DNA from: Mycobacterium aquaticum
GTDB taxonomy: Bacteria; Actinomycetota; Actinomycetes; Mycobacteriales; Mycobacteriaceae
Direction: 5' to 3'
Assembly: GCF_002086485.1 (NCBI RefSeq)
Contig: NZ_MVHF01000017.1
Location: 1-64,000 of the forward strand
DNA: 64,000 nt
The notes beneath the pieces are model-generated. The model searched no databases. It was not told the DNA's origin and saw only the letters and a list, made by a program, of their open reading frames with translations. Position numbers and translations under genes: made by a program. Numbering within the stretch: the stretch's first letter is position 1; every line of letters starts with the position of its first letter. Below, piece after piece: positions 8,219-17,535 of the stretch.

Positions 8219-9424
8219 CTAGGCGGTTCGGACCAGCTGCACACAGGCGCGTGCGATGGCCAGCTCCTCGTCGGTCGGAATCACCAGCACCGTGACCGGG
8301 GACGATTCGGCGGAGATGCGCCGGGCCTGCCGCGACGGGGCCTCGTTGAGTTCGGGGTCCAGCTCGATACCCAGCGCGGCCAATCCGCTCAGGGCATCGC
8401 GGCGCACAGCGGCGTCGTTCTCCCCCACCCCCGCCGTGAAGCTGATGATGTCGGTCGTCCCGAGTACCGCAAGGTAGGCGCCGATATACTTGCGCAACCG
8501 GTGTATGTAGACGTCGTAGGCCAATTGTGCTGCTGTATCGCCGTTTTCGATCAACTGGTGCAGTTTGCGGAAGTCGTTTTCGCCGCCGAGGCCCAACAGC
8601 CCGGATCGGCGGTTGAGCATGGTGTCGATGTCCTCGATGGTCATGTCCGCCGTGCGGCACAGGTAGCCGACGATGCCGGGATCGATGTCGCCGCTGCGGG
8701 TGCCCATCACCAGCCCCTCCAGCGGGGTGAGCCCCATCGAGGTGTCGACCGCGCGGCCGCAGGCGACGGCCGACGCCGACGCGCCGTTACCCAGATGCAG
8801 CACGATCTGATTCACCGAATCATAGGGACGCCCAACGAAATCCGCCGCTTGCCTGCTGACGTACTCGTGCGAGGTGCCGTGGAACCCGTAGCGCCGGATG
8901 TGCCATTTTTGCGCGACGTCGTGGTCGATGGCGTAGGTGGCCGCGGCGGCAGGCAGATCGTGGAAGAACGCGGTGTCGAACACCGCGATGTGCGGGACGC
9001 CGGGCAGGATGCGCCGGGACACATCGATACCGATCATCGCGGGCGGATTGTGCAGCGGCGCAAGCGGAGCCAGCTCTTCGAGCTTGGACATCATCGCGTC
9101 GTCGATCACGGCCGGCCGGTAGAACGTCTTGCCGCCATGCACCACGCGGTGACCGACCGCAACGAGGTCGAGGTCGTCGAGATGCAGGCCTGCCTCGGCG
9201 GACAGTTCGAAGGCCAGCCGCAGCGCCGCGTCGTGATCGGCGACCCGGCCCTCCCGGCGCAGCGTGCGCTCGCCGACCTTCAATGTGGCGGTCGACGAGT
9301 CCTCGCCGATGCGCTCCACCATGCCGCTCGCGAGCTGCTGCGCCGAATCAGGCTGAATGAGCTGAAATTTCACCGATGAGGAGCCTGAGTTGATCACCAG
9401 CACGGTGTCGATTCCCCGCGTCAT
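8219..9424 (-). CDS. ackA: Acetate kinase AckA
   Basis: Interconverts acetyl phosphate plus ADP with acetate plus ATP. The 401-residue protein has the N-terminal VLVINSGSSSVKFQ motif, the FHGTSHEYV segment and the LGNGASASAV phosphate loop of the ASKHA fold. Its ATG overlaps the pta stop (ATGA), so the pair is co-translated. With Pta it gives reversible acetate overflow and assimilation. Order pta-ackA-pknG matches M. tuberculosis Rv0408-Rv0410. Confidence 0.97.
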   Translation of the reverse strand: MTRGIDTVLVINSGSSSVKFQLIQPDSAQQLASGMVERIGEDSSTATLKVGERTLRREGRVADHDAALRLAFELSAEAGLHLDDLDLVAVGHRVVHGGKTFYRPAVIDDAMMSKLEELAPLAPLHNPPAMIGIDVSRRILPGVPHIAVFDTAFFHDLPAAAATYAIDHDVAQKWHIRRYGFHGTSHEYVSRQAADFVGRPYDSVNQIVLHLGNGASASAVACGRAVDTSMGLTPLEGLVMGTRSGDIDPGIVGYLCRTADMTIEDIDTMLNRRSGLLGLGGENDFRKLHQLIENGDTAAQLAYDVYIHRLRKYIGAYLAVLGTTDIISFTAGVGENDAAVRRDALSGLAALGIELDPELNEAPSRQARRISAESSPVTVLVIPTDEELAIARACVQLVRTA

Positions 9425-11535
9425 GACACCCCTTGCGCCTGGATCGCCGTGATCGCGACCGTGTTGACGATGTCCTCGACCAACGCACCGCGCGACAGAT
9501 CGTTGACGGGCTTGTTGAGGCCCTGCAGCACCGGGCCGATCGCGATGGCACCCGCCGACCGCTGCACGGCCTTGTAGGTGTTGTTGCCGGTGTTGAGATC
9601 CGGGAAGATCAGTACCGTGGCCCGACCGGCCACCGGGGAATCCGGCATCTTGGTGATCGCGACCGATGGCTCCACGGCGGCGTCGTACTGGATGGGACCC
9701 TCGACCAGCAGATCCGGTTCTCGTTGGCGCACCAATTCCGTTGCTGCCCTGACCTTGTCGACGTCGACGCCGGTTCCCGAAGTGCCCGTCGAGTAGGACA
9801 GCATCGCCACCCGCGGCTCGATGCCGAACTGCGCGGCGGTCCGTGCCGAGGAGATCGCGATGTCGGCCAGCTGCTCGGAGGTGGGATCCGGCACGATCGC
9901 GCAGTCACCGTAGGCCAGCACCTTGTCGGCCAGGCACATCAGGAAGATGCTCGACACCGTCGAGATACCGGGTGCGGTGCGGATGATCTCGAACGCCGGC
10001 CGCACGGTGTGCGCGGTGGTGTGGGCCGCACCGGACACCATGCCGTCGACCATGTTGTTGTGCACCAGCATGGTGCCGAAATACGACACGTCGTGGATGA
10101 TCTCGCGGGCCTGCTCGACCGTGATGCCCTTCTTGCGGCGCAGTTCGGCATACTGCTCGGCGAACTGGTCGCACAGCTCGCTGGTGCGCGGATCGAGGAC
10201 GATGGCCGCATCGATGTTCACACCGAGTTCCGCTGCGCGGGAACGGACCTGGTTTTCCTCACCGAGAATGGTCAGATCGGCCACGCTGCGCCGCAACAGC
10301 CGGCCCGCGGCCTTGAGAATGCGGTCGTCGGTGCCCTCGGGCAGCACGATGCGTCTGCGGTCGGAGCGGGCCCGGTCGAGCAGCTGATAGGTGAACATCT
10401 GCGGCGTGGTCACCGCGGGGATCGGGATGCTCAGTTGCGCCAGCAGATCGTTGACGTCGACGTACTTGTCCATCAGCGCCAGCGCGGTATCGATCTTGCG
10501 CTGCGACTTCGCCGTCACGCGGCCGCGGGCACCGGCGACCCGGCTCGCGGTCTCGAACGTGCCGTACTTGGTGGCCACGATGGGCAACCGCAGCCCGAGC
10601 CCCTCGACCAGAGCCGCGATCGAGGGATGCAGGTCGAGCCCGCCGTTGAGGATTATGCACGATAGCGACGGAAAGCCTTCCGCGGCATGGGCGCTCACCA
10701 CGGCCAGTACCACATCGGACCGGTCACCCGGCGTCACCACCGCGACACCCTCGGTCAGCCGCTCCAACACGTGCTCGGCGGTCATCCCCGCCACGAGCAC
10801 GCCCATCGCCTCACGGGACAGCAGCGCAGGGTCCCCGGCGATCACCGTGCCGTCGACTGCCACTTGCAGTTCGGCCACCGACGGCGCGACCAACAGCGGC
10901 TCCTCAGGCAACACGTAGGCCGGCGGGCCCAGCGGTTTGAGGGCATCGGCCACCGCCGTCAGTTGCGCCGGATCGCACCGGTTGGCGACCACGGCCGCGG
11001 CGTGCGCGTGCTGGTGGTTCAGTTCAGCCAGGCACACCTCGACGACGTGCGCGACCTCATCAGGCGTGCGATCGGCGGCCTTGACCGCGAGCACGACGGG
11101 CGCGCCCAGGTTCACCGCGATGCGCGCGTTCATGCTGAGCTCGCTCGGGGTGGCGACGTCGGTGTAGTCGCTGCCGACGATCAGGACCGCGTCGCACCGA
11201 TCGGCCACGCGGTGGAACCGGTCGACGATCTCGGCGATCGCGGCGTCGGGATCCTCGTGCACCTGCTGGTAGCCGACCCCGACGCAGTCCTCGTACGGCA
11301 GACCGGCCGTGGCACCGGCCAATAGCAGCTCGAGAATGTAGTCGCGGTCCTCGGATCCATTTCCCGGGTCGCTTCGTTCGTGCCCTCCGACGAGACGCGT
11401 GATGGGCCGGAACACGCCGACCCGGGGCACGGTCGCCGCAAGCCGGTGCAGGATCCCCAGCGCAATGGTCGACTTACCGGTATCCCCCTCGGGCGAGGCT
11501 ACGTAGATCGCGGTCGCGATGTTCCCATCCGGCAC
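9421..11535 (-). CDS. pta: Phosphate acetyltransferase Pta
   Basis: Interconverts acetyl-CoA and acetyl phosphate. The 704-residue long-form enzyme has an N-terminal P-loop-like domain (VASPEGDTGKSTIAL), a DRTGG domain in the middle and a C-terminal catalytic PTA domain (GMVSGAAHTTAHTVRP, SYSTGTSG). I chose the GTG at 11535 because it directly precedes the conserved IATAIYVASPEGDTGKS start and has GGAG nearby. Longer in-frame extensions run into the aminotransferase gene. Coupled to ackA. Confidence 0.95.
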   Translation of the reverse strand: MPDGNIATAIYVASPEGDTGKSTIALGILHRLAATVPRVGVFRPITRLVGGHERSDPGNGSEDRDYILELLLAGATAGLPYEDCVGVGYQQVHEDPDAAIAEIVDRFHRVADRCDAVLIVGSDYTDVATPSELSMNARIAVNLGAPVVLAVKAADRTPDEVAHVVEVCLAELNHQHAHAAAVVANRCDPAQLTAVADALKPLGPPAYVLPEEPLLVAPSVAELQVAVDGTVIAGDPALLSREAMGVLVAGMTAEHVLERLTEGVAVVTPGDRSDVVLAVVSAHAAEGFPSLSCIILNGGLDLHPSIAALVEGLGLRLPIVATKYGTFETASRVAGARGRVTAKSQRKIDTALALMDKYVDVNDLLAQLSIPIPAVTTPQMFTYQLLDRARSDRRRIVLPEGTDDRILKAAGRLLRRSVADLTILGEENQVRSRAAELGVNIDAAIVLDPRTSELCDQFAEQYAELRRKKGITVEQAREIIHDVSYFGTMLVHNNMVDGMVSGAAHTTAHTVRPAFEIIRTAPGISTVSSIFLMCLADKVLAYGDCAIVPDPTSEQLADIAISSARTAAQFGIEPRVAMLSYSTGTSGTGVDVDKVRAATELVRQREPDLLVEGPIQYDAAVEPSVAITKMPDSPVAGRATVLIFPDLNTGNNTYKAVQRSAGAIAIGPVLQGLNKPVNDLSRGALVEDIVNTVAITAIQAQGVS

Positions 11536-11554
11536 CGCTCCAGCATTCCCTAGA

Positions 11555-12841
11555 TCACGACAGTTCCGCCAGCGCGCCTGCGAACTCCGTGCAGAACCAG
11601 TCCACGTCGGACATGGTGAACACCAGCGGCGGGCGCACCTTGAGCACATTGCCGTCGCTGCCGCACACCGAGATCAGCACGCGCCGGTCCCGCATCGCGT
11701 TGACGAGGTCGTGGGCGCCGGTACGGTCCGGGGTATTTCTTGTGCTCCTCGCATCAGCGGCACCCTCGGGAGTGACGACCTCGACGCCCACATAGAGCCC
11801 GCATCCGCGGACCTCACCGATGCGTGGATGGTCAGCGCCGATGCGGGCGATCTCGTCTCGCAGCGCGGTACCGACCCGGGCTGCGTTGTCGATCAGGTTC
11901 TCGTCCTCGATCACGTCGAGCACGGCGCCCGCGGCGGCCATGGACACCGGATTTCCGCCGAACGTGTTGAAGTACGGCACGCCCCGGGCAAAGGTCTCCA
12001 ACACGTGACTGCGCGCCGCCATCGCGGCGACCGGCAGCCCGTTGGCCATCGGCTTGCCCATGGTGACCAGATCGGGCACCACGCCGTGGCGGGCGAAGCC
12101 CCACATGCCCTCACCCGTGCGGCCGAACCCGGGCTGCACCTCGTCGGCGATGAAGACACCGCCTGCCGCGCGCACCGCCTCCACCGCCGGGGCCAGCACA
12201 GTCGGATCCGGGAAGATGCCATCGGAGGCGAAGATCGTGTCGACGATCAGGCAGCTCACGCCGTGGCCGGAGTTCTGCAGATCTTCGATCGCGGCCGCGA
12301 CGTCGAGGGGCTGAGCCGATACCGTGCGCACGTGCGGCCCGACGACGGTGGCTCCGCCCAGCGATGGCGAAATCGCCGTGACGGCTTCCGTATTGCCGTG
12401 ATACGCGTCGTTGGTGACGATGATTCCCCGGGCCCCGGTGTACATCTGGGCCACCCGCAAGGCCAGATCGTTGGCCTCCGAGCCGGTGCAGGCGTACATC
12501 ACCTGGTCGACGTCTGCCGGCATGGTGGCGAGCAGGCGGCGCGAGTAGTCGACGATGCCTTCGTGCAGATAACGGGTGTGGGTGTTCAGCGTCTGCATCT
12601 GGCGCGTCACCGCATCGACCACGTGCGGGTGACAATGCCCGACACTGACGACGTTGTTGTAGGCATCCAGATATCGGGCCCCGCCGGCGTCGAACAGGTG
12701 GCTGCCCTGACCACGAACCAGATGTACCGGCCGTTCATAGAACAGCCGGTACGCCGGTCCCAGCATCCGGGTACGGTCCGCGATCAGGGATTCCGTCTCC
12801 GGATCGGTCGCCAGACCGCCGGAGTAGCTGTTGGAATCCAT
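11555..12841 (-). CDS. Class III PLP-dependent aminotransferase
   Basis: A 428-residue fold I aminotransferase. The PLP lysine is Lys263 (TMGKPMANG), with ADEVQ (Asp233) and the CTGSEAND cofactor loop near residue 118. The N-terminal YLDAYNNVVSVGHCHPHVV and the LNTHTRYLHE segment resemble the AGXT2 / ethanolamine-phosphate phospho-lyase branch more than GABA or ornithine transaminases. The substrate is unknown, but the preceding APC permease 23 bp upstream probably imports it. It lies 19 bp before pta, so it could be co-transcribed into acetyl-phosphate metabolism. The ATG at 12841 was chosen because the family domain begins just after it. Confidence 0.88.
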   Translation of the reverse strand: MDSNSYSGGLATDPETESLIADRTRMLGPAYRLFYERPVHLVRGQGSHLFDAGGARYLDAYNNVVSVGHCHPHVVDAVTRQMQTLNTHTRYLHEGIVDYSRRLLATMPADVDQVMYACTGSEANDLALRVAQMYTGARGIIVTNDAYHGNTEAVTAISPSLGGATVVGPHVRTVSAQPLDVAAAIEDLQNSGHGVSCLIVDTIFASDGIFPDPTVLAPAVEAVRAAGGVFIADEVQPGFGRTGEGMWGFARHGVVPDLVTMGKPMANGLPVAAMAARSHVLETFARGVPYFNTFGGNPVSMAAAGAVLDVIEDENLIDNAARVGTALRDEIARIGADHPRIGEVRGCGLYVGVEVVTPEGAADARSTRNTPDRTGAHDLVNAMRDRRVLISVCGSDGNVLKVRPPLVFTMSDVDWFCTEFAGALAELS

Positions 12842-12864
12842 GATGTTGGAGAAACCCTGCGCGT

Positions 12865-14418
12865 TCAGCGTTCGTGCGCCTCCTCGAGCACCGTCCGACC
12901 TAGATCGGAATACCGTTGCGGGTCCTGGTATTTCAAGAACAGGGCCAGCACGACACCGCCGATACCAACGATGCCTACAACATACGGGATCGCGGCGAAT
13001 ATCCAATCCGACGCGGCCGTACCCGCGGCGAACGACGCATTCTTGGCCAGCAGGTAGATGACGTAGAGCATGCCGGCCCCGCCGAGCAGTGGGGCCAGGA
13101 ACGTGGTGAACCAGTTCGCGGTCTCCGGATGCTGCTTCTGCACGTGGAAGTAGGCGATGACCGAGAACGCCGCCAGCGCCTGCACGATCATGATCGCCGT
13201 GGTGCCGAGCAGCGCCATCAGGCCGTACAACCCGGTGTAGGGATCACGCCCCGTCATGTCGAAGAACAAAACAACGGCGGTTGCGAAACCGGTCTGGACG
13301 AATCCGGCGATGTGCGGGGAGCCGTGCGCCGGGTGGGTCGCACCGATGGTCTTGCGCATACCCGGGACGACGTTCTCCCGTCCGAGGGCATACAGGTAGC
13401 GGGCGGCGCAGTTGTGGAAGGCCATGCCACACGCGAACGATCCGGTCATCAGCAGGATCTTGAACAAGTCGACCGCCCATTGGCCGAGATGCTGGTGCAC
13501 CGGGTTGAAGAAGATGTTGCCCGCGGTGGCCGAATCCTGTGCCAGCGCAACGGCATTGTCCGGCCCGGTGCCGACGATCGCCAGCCACGACACCAGCACA
13601 TAGAACACCCCGATACCGATCACCGAGCTGATCACTGCGATGGGGATGATCTTCTTGGGGTTTCGCGACTCCTCGCCGTACATGGCGCTGCTCTCGAAGC
13701 CGACCCACGACCAGAACGCGAAGAACAGGCCGACACCCGCGGAGCCGGCGACGGCGATCATGTTGCCGTCGGCACCGGCCACCGACCCCGACAGGCTGTG
13801 AAAACCGTTGAGCGGGTTGAGCGAACCCAATGACCACCCCTGCGGACCACCACCGGTGAACACCACCGACAGCGCCATCAACGCCAGCATCACGATCTCG
13901 GTGATCAGGAACACCCCGAGCACCTTGGCAGCCAGGTTGATGTCGAAGTAGGTGAGCACGGCATTGACCGCCAGCATCACGAGAGCGAACACGATCCACG
14001 GCACGTCGATACCGAAGAAGGATTTGAACAGGTCGTTGCCGAAGAACGAGAAGATGCCTATCAGTGACGCCTCGAACACCATGTACGCCAAGGCCGTCAA
14101 GAATCCCGCACCCAACCCGACAATGCGCCCCAGACCGTGCGAGATGTACCCGTAGAAAGCGCCGGTGGCGGTGATGTGCTTGCTCATCGCGGCGTAGCCG
14201 ATCGCGAACAGGGTCAGCACGATGGTCGCGACGAAGTAGCCGGCGGGTGCGTAGGCACCGTTGCCGAAGCCGACCGATATCGGCACGTTGCCGACCATGG
14301 CGGTGATGGGCGCGGCGGTGGCCACCGCCATGAACAGCACGCCGACCAGTCCCACAGCATTTGGTTTGAGGCGCTGGATATCAGCACCAACCGGTGCCGG
14401 ATCGATGATCTCGCTCAT
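12865..14418 (-). CDS. APC-family amino acid/amine permease
   Basis: A 517-residue membrane transporter with about twelve to fourteen hydrophobic segments. The N-terminal VGVLFMAVATAAPITAMVGNVPISVGFGNG region is characteristic of the amino acid-polyamine-organocation superfamily. It is the first gene of a permease-aminotransferase pair and is divergent from a GntR/HutC regulator, suggesting substrate-induced uptake of an amino acid or amine. The ATG at 14418 has GCGGGA upstream; the 23-residue extension before it is Arg/Cys-rich and unlike the family. Confidence 0.9.
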   Translation of the reverse strand: MSEIIDPAPVGADIQRLKPNAVGLVGVLFMAVATAAPITAMVGNVPISVGFGNGAYAPAGYFVATIVLTLFAIGYAAMSKHITATGAFYGYISHGLGRIVGLGAGFLTALAYMVFEASLIGIFSFFGNDLFKSFFGIDVPWIVFALVMLAVNAVLTYFDINLAAKVLGVFLITEIVMLALMALSVVFTGGGPQGWSLGSLNPLNGFHSLSGSVAGADGNMIAVAGSAGVGLFFAFWSWVGFESSAMYGEESRNPKKIIPIAVISSVIGIGVFYVLVSWLAIVGTGPDNAVALAQDSATAGNIFFNPVHQHLGQWAVDLFKILLMTGSFACGMAFHNCAARYLYALGRENVVPGMRKTIGATHPAHGSPHIAGFVQTGFATAVVLFFDMTGRDPYTGLYGLMALLGTTAIMIVQALAAFSVIAYFHVQKQHPETANWFTTFLAPLLGGAGMLYVIYLLAKNASFAAGTAASDWIFAAIPYVVGIVGIGGVVLALFLKYQDPQRYSDLGRTVLEEAHER

Positions 14419-14433
14419 TACAGGGTCCCGCCA

Positions 14434-14632
14434 TTTGGTCTGTTTTCCTTGGCGTCGCAGACAACGCTGTGGTGCGACGCAGCACATTGTTATCGCCGCC
14501 CAATACTGCAGTCAACTCGAAATTCGTTGTGGCCCAAGTAGTTTGTTTCCGTCATGTTTCGAACCTGGGAATCGTGAAACGGGGAGGTTACACCGCCTTT
14601 TTTGGTCTGCTGTGCCGAGTTGTTTGGTACAC
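14434..14632. promoter_or_regulatory. Permease/GntR divergent control region with three TTTGGT repeats
   Basis: The 223-bp gap between the divergent permease and GntR genes holds TTTGGTCTGTT (14434-14444), TTTGGTCTGCT (14601-14611) and TTTGGTACAC (14623-14632). TTGGTCT/TGGTAC half-sites resemble those reported for HutC-subfamily GntR proteins. One copy sits just before each start codon, which would allow joint repression. No full palindrome was found, so this is a candidate only. Confidence 0.4.
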
Positions 14633-14641
14633 ACTCGGGGC

Positions 14642-15406
14642 ATGCCTGCGACATCCGGCGGTCCTGTCGCCGAGGACGTACGTCGACGCATCCTGTCCAT
14701 GCTGGCCCAGGGCACGCTGCGGCCGGGCTCCCGGCTGGGGACCGAACGGGAGATGGCCGACAACTTTTCGGTGTCTCGGTCGACGCTGCGCAGCGCGCTG
14801 TTGCCGTTGAGCCAGGCCGGTGTGTTGGAGCGGCGCACGGGCCGCGGTGGCGGCACCTTCGTGCGCGCGGACGTGGTGGAACGCAATGCCGGTGAACTCG
14901 TCGGGCTCCCGGCCCGGTTACGCAGCGGCGGCCACACCAGCGCCACGCGGGTGTTGGCGACCGACCGTAGGCCGGCCACACCCGTCGAAGCCCGGGCCCT
15001 CGAAATCGCGGAGGGCGCACACATATTCACGATCAGGCGGCTGCGTTTCGCCGACGGTGTGCCGCTTTCGGTGGACCTGGCGTGCTTCGTCACCGCGCAC
15101 ATGGAGGATCTGCTGGAACAGCCGCTCGGCGGTTCACTCTACGAATTGCTGCGGGTGCGCTACGGGCTGACTCCGGCCACCACGACGGAAACCATCGAGG
15201 TGGTCAGCGCCAGCCCGCGGGAAGCAGAATGGCTCGACATCGCGCACCGCAAGCCGCTGTTGGCCATCACCCGGATCACCCGCGACGCCGGCGACCGGCC
15301 GTTCGAGTACGCCTACGACCTGTTCCGAGCCGACCGGGTCCGGCTCACCTCACACCGCGAGCGTGCACGTCTGCTGGTCGACACACCGATGATCGCCGGC
15401 ATTTAG
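14642..15406 (+). CDS. GntR-family (HutC-type) transcriptional regulator
   Basis: A 254-residue regulator. It has an N-terminal winged helix (DVRRRILSMLAQGTLRPGSRLGTEREMADNFSVSR in outline, about residues 10-75) and a C-terminal UTRA effector domain (FTIRRLRFADGVPLSVDLACF, ending in FEYAYDLFRADRVRLT). It is divergent from the APC permease/aminotransferase operon, its likely target; the effector may be the imported amine or a product. Start ATG chosen at the beginning of the conserved domain. Confidence 0.92.
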   Translation: MPATSGGPVAEDVRRRILSMLAQGTLRPGSRLGTEREMADNFSVSRSTLRSALLPLSQAGVLERRTGRGGGTFVRADVVERNAGELVGLPARLRSGGHTSATRVLATDRRPATPVEARALEIAEGAHIFTIRRLRFADGVPLSVDLACFVTAHMEDLLEQPLGGSLYELLRVRYGLTPATTTETIEVVSASPREAEWLDIAHRKPLLAITRITRDAGDRPFEYAYDLFRADRVRLTSHRERARLLVDTPMIAGI

Positions 15407-15428
15407 CGCACGCGCGCGGTGCAAAAGC

Positions 15429-16439
15429 TCAGCCGAGCTTGCGCAGGCGGGGTTCGAGATCGGTCTTGAACAACTCGAGGAAGCGACGCTGATCCGGGCG
15501 CGGGTCATGGAACACCAGGTGATTCAGACCCCAGTCGACGTAGTCCTTGACCTTCGCGACGGCCTCATCGGGATCCGAGGCCACGATCCAACGCTTGGCG
15601 ACCTGCTCGATGGGCAGCGCGTCGGCAGCCTTCTCCATCTCGATCGGGTCGTCGATGGAGTGCTTCTGCTCGGCCGTCAGCGACAGCGGTGCCCAGAACC
15701 GGGTGTTCTCCAGCGCGAGCTTGGGGTCGGGATCGTAGGAGATCTTGATCTCGATCATCCGGTCGATGTCCTCGGCGTTGCGCCCGGCGGCCTGCGCGCC
15801 CTCCTTGACCGCGGGGATGAGCTTGTCCTTGTACAGCTCTTCACCCTTGCCGGAGGTGCAGATGAACCCGTCGCCGGCGCGGCCCGCGTACTTGGCCACC
15901 ACCGGACCGCCGGCAGCGATGTAAACCGGCACGCCGCCTTCGGGCACGTCGTAGATCGAGGCGCCCTTGAGCCGGTAGTACTCGCCGTCGAAATCGACGC
16001 GGTCACCCACCCACAGTTCGCGCATGAGCTTGACCGATTCCCGCAGCCGCGCGAAGCGCTCCTTGAACTCGGGCCACTCGCCGGTGTAGCCGGTGGCGAT
16101 CTCGTTGAGCGCCTCACCCGTGCCCACGCCCAGGAAGACGCGATCCGGGTAGAGGCACGCCATCGTCGCGAACGCCTGAGCGATCACCGCGGGGTTGTAC
16201 CGGAACGTCGGCGTCAGCACCGACGTGCCCAGCACCAAGCGCTCGGTGCGCTCGCCCACGGCCGTCATCCAGGCCAGCGAGAACGGCGCATGCCCACCTT
16301 CGTGACGCCACGGCTGGAAATGGTCGCTGACCGTCGCACTGTCCATTCCCGACGATTCGGCCAGCACCGCGAGCTCGACCAGTTCCCGGGGCGCGAATTG
16401 CTCTGCAGAAGCCTTATAACCAAGTTTGAGTTCAGCCAC
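15429..16439 (-). CDS. fgd1: F420-dependent glucose-6-phosphate dehydrogenase Fgd1
   Basis: Oxidises glucose-6-phosphate to 6-phosphogluconolactone while reducing coenzyme F420, the main source of reduced F420 in mycobacteria (and required there to activate nitroimidazole prodrugs). The 336-residue sequence matches the Fgd1 pattern from the first residues (GYKASAEQF), with active-site His40 in VSDHFQPW, GVGTGEALNE near residue 105 and YIAAGGP near 173. Start is GTG at 16439. A candidate divergent promoter lies between it and the next gene. Confidence 0.97.
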   Translation of the reverse strand: MAELKLGYKASAEQFAPRELVELAVLAESSGMDSATVSDHFQPWRHEGGHAPFSLAWMTAVGERTERLVLGTSVLTPTFRYNPAVIAQAFATMACLYPDRVFLGVGTGEALNEIATGYTGEWPEFKERFARLRESVKLMRELWVGDRVDFDGEYYRLKGASIYDVPEGGVPVYIAAGGPVVAKYAGRAGDGFICTSGKGEELYKDKLIPAVKEGAQAAGRNAEDIDRMIEIKISYDPDPKLALENTRFWAPLSLTAEQKHSIDDPIEMEKAADALPIEQVAKRWIVASDPDEAVAKVKDYVDWGLNHLVFHDPRPDQRRFLELFKTDLEPRLRKLG

Positions 16440-16457
16440 GCTTTGTTTCTACTCCAG

Positions 16458-16467
16458 TCCATAGACT
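16458..16467. promoter_or_regulatory. Overlapping divergent -10 elements, fgd1 / hydrolase
   Basis: In the 34-bp gap, TAGACT (16462-16467, plus) lies six bases before the hydrolase ATG, as expected for a leaderless transcript. TATGGA read on the minus strand (16463-16458) points toward fgd1. The two hexamers share the central TA. This is inferred from spacing only; no clear -35 is visible. Confidence 0.45.
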
Positions 16468-16473
16468 CGCGGC

Positions 16474-17214
16474 ATGGCAGCAGTCCTGAACGCGATCACC
16501 GAACACGTGCACATCGCACAAACGGACCTGGTCAACTGGGCTGTCGTGACCGACGGCGACGGCGTGATGCTGATCGACGCCGGATACCCCGGCCAGCGCG
16601 ACGACGTAGTGGATTCGGTACGGCAGCTCGGCTTCGGCGTCGACGACGTCGCCGCGATCCTGCTGACCCACGCTCACATCGACCACCTGGGGTCGGCCAT
16701 CTGGTTCGCGAAAACCCATGGGATACCGGTGTTCTGCCACGCCGACGAGGTCGGCCACACCAAACGTGAGTACCTGGAGCAGGCCTCCCCGGCAGACGTC
16801 GTCAAGCACATCTGGCAGCCACGCTGGCTCAAATGGACCGCGACGCTCATCGCCAACGGCGGGCTGGACCACTCGGGCATACCCACCGCAGCGGCGCTGA
16901 CGCCCGACGTCGCCTCAGGGCTGCCCGGCGCGCCGGTGGCGGTCCCCACGCCGGGCCATACCGGCGGGCACTGCTCGTACATCGTCGACGGGGTCCTGGT
17001 CGGTGGTGACGCTCTGGTGACCGGACATCCGTTGATACCGCGGCCGGGGCCGCAGCTGCTGCCCGCGCTGTTCAACCACGACGAGGCCGGCTGCCTGCGC
17101 AGCCTGGAAGCGTTGGCGCGGCTCGACACCGATGTGCTGCTGCCGGGACACGGCCCGGTGTGGCGCGGCCCCATCTCCGAGGCAGCGCAGGAGGCCATCG
17201 TCCGGCACGGCTAG
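16474..17214 (+). CDS. Metallo-beta-lactamase-fold hydrolase
   Basis: A 246-residue member of the metallo-beta-lactamase superfamily. The metal-binding HAHIDH motif is at residues 66-71, with further metal ligands in TPGHTGGH (about 167) and in LLPGHGPV near the C-terminus. Substrate unknown; similar proteins hydrolyse thioesters, lactones or glyoxalase-type substrates. It corresponds in position to Rv0406c next to fgd1. Probably leaderless (see the promoter entry). Confidence 0.88.
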   Translation: MAAVLNAITEHVHIAQTDLVNWAVVTDGDGVMLIDAGYPGQRDDVVDSVRQLGFGVDDVAAILLTHAHIDHLGSAIWFAKTHGIPVFCHADEVGHTKREYLEQASPADVVKHIWQPRWLKWTATLIANGGLDHSGIPTAAALTPDVASGLPGAPVAVPTPGHTGGHCSYIVDGVLVGGDALVTGHPLIPRPGPQLLPALFNHDEAGCLRSLEALARLDTDVLLPGHGPVWRGPISEAAQEAIVRHG

Positions 17215-17224
17215 GCGACGGAAG

Positions 17225-17524
17225 TCAGTGGATCACCTTGTAGCCGAGCAGGAAGAACCCGGTGAGGCACAATCCGCAGGCCAGCACGATGGCGGGCATC
17301 AGGATGATCTGGTCGAGTTCGTCGGGATCGAGCTCCTCGTCGTCGTACACCGGGCCGAACAGCACCCGGGCCATCCTGGTCTGACGGAACTTGTGCATGC
17401 GGCGGCGCATCCCGGACGAGTCGGTGCGCCGACCGATGAAGATCCGCAGGCCTATGCCAAGCGCGAACACCGCCGCTGCCCCCGCGAGCAGCAGCGTCCC
17501 CACCAGCACCTGCGAACTCGGCAC
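17225..17524 (-). CDS. Small two-helix membrane protein
   Basis: A 99-residue protein of unknown function. Hydrophobic segments at about 6-30 and 76-97 flank a basic then acidic cytoplasmic or periplasmic loop (MRRRMHKFRQTRMARVLF, then YDDEELDPDELD). I do not recognise a named family. It converges with the hydrolase gene and lies 11 bp downstream of the monooxygenase gene on the same strand, so the two may be co-transcribed. Confidence 0.7.
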   Translation of the reverse strand: MPSSQVLVGTLLLAGAAAVFALGIGLRIFIGRRTDSSGMRRRMHKFRQTRMARVLFGPVYDDEELDPDELDQIILMPAIVLACGLCLTGFFLLGYKVIH

Positions 17525-17535
17525 AACTCCCGAGC

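Noticed and set aside
8206..8229. GAACCG/CGGTTC hairpin near the ackA stop
   Set aside because: Only six-base arms, partly inside the coding sequence, no T-run.
8054..9379. 441-codon plus-strand open frame with a VPVPTRVPVP start
   Set aside because: Mostly antisense to ackA; the repetitive start lies in the intergenic gap but has no ribosome site.
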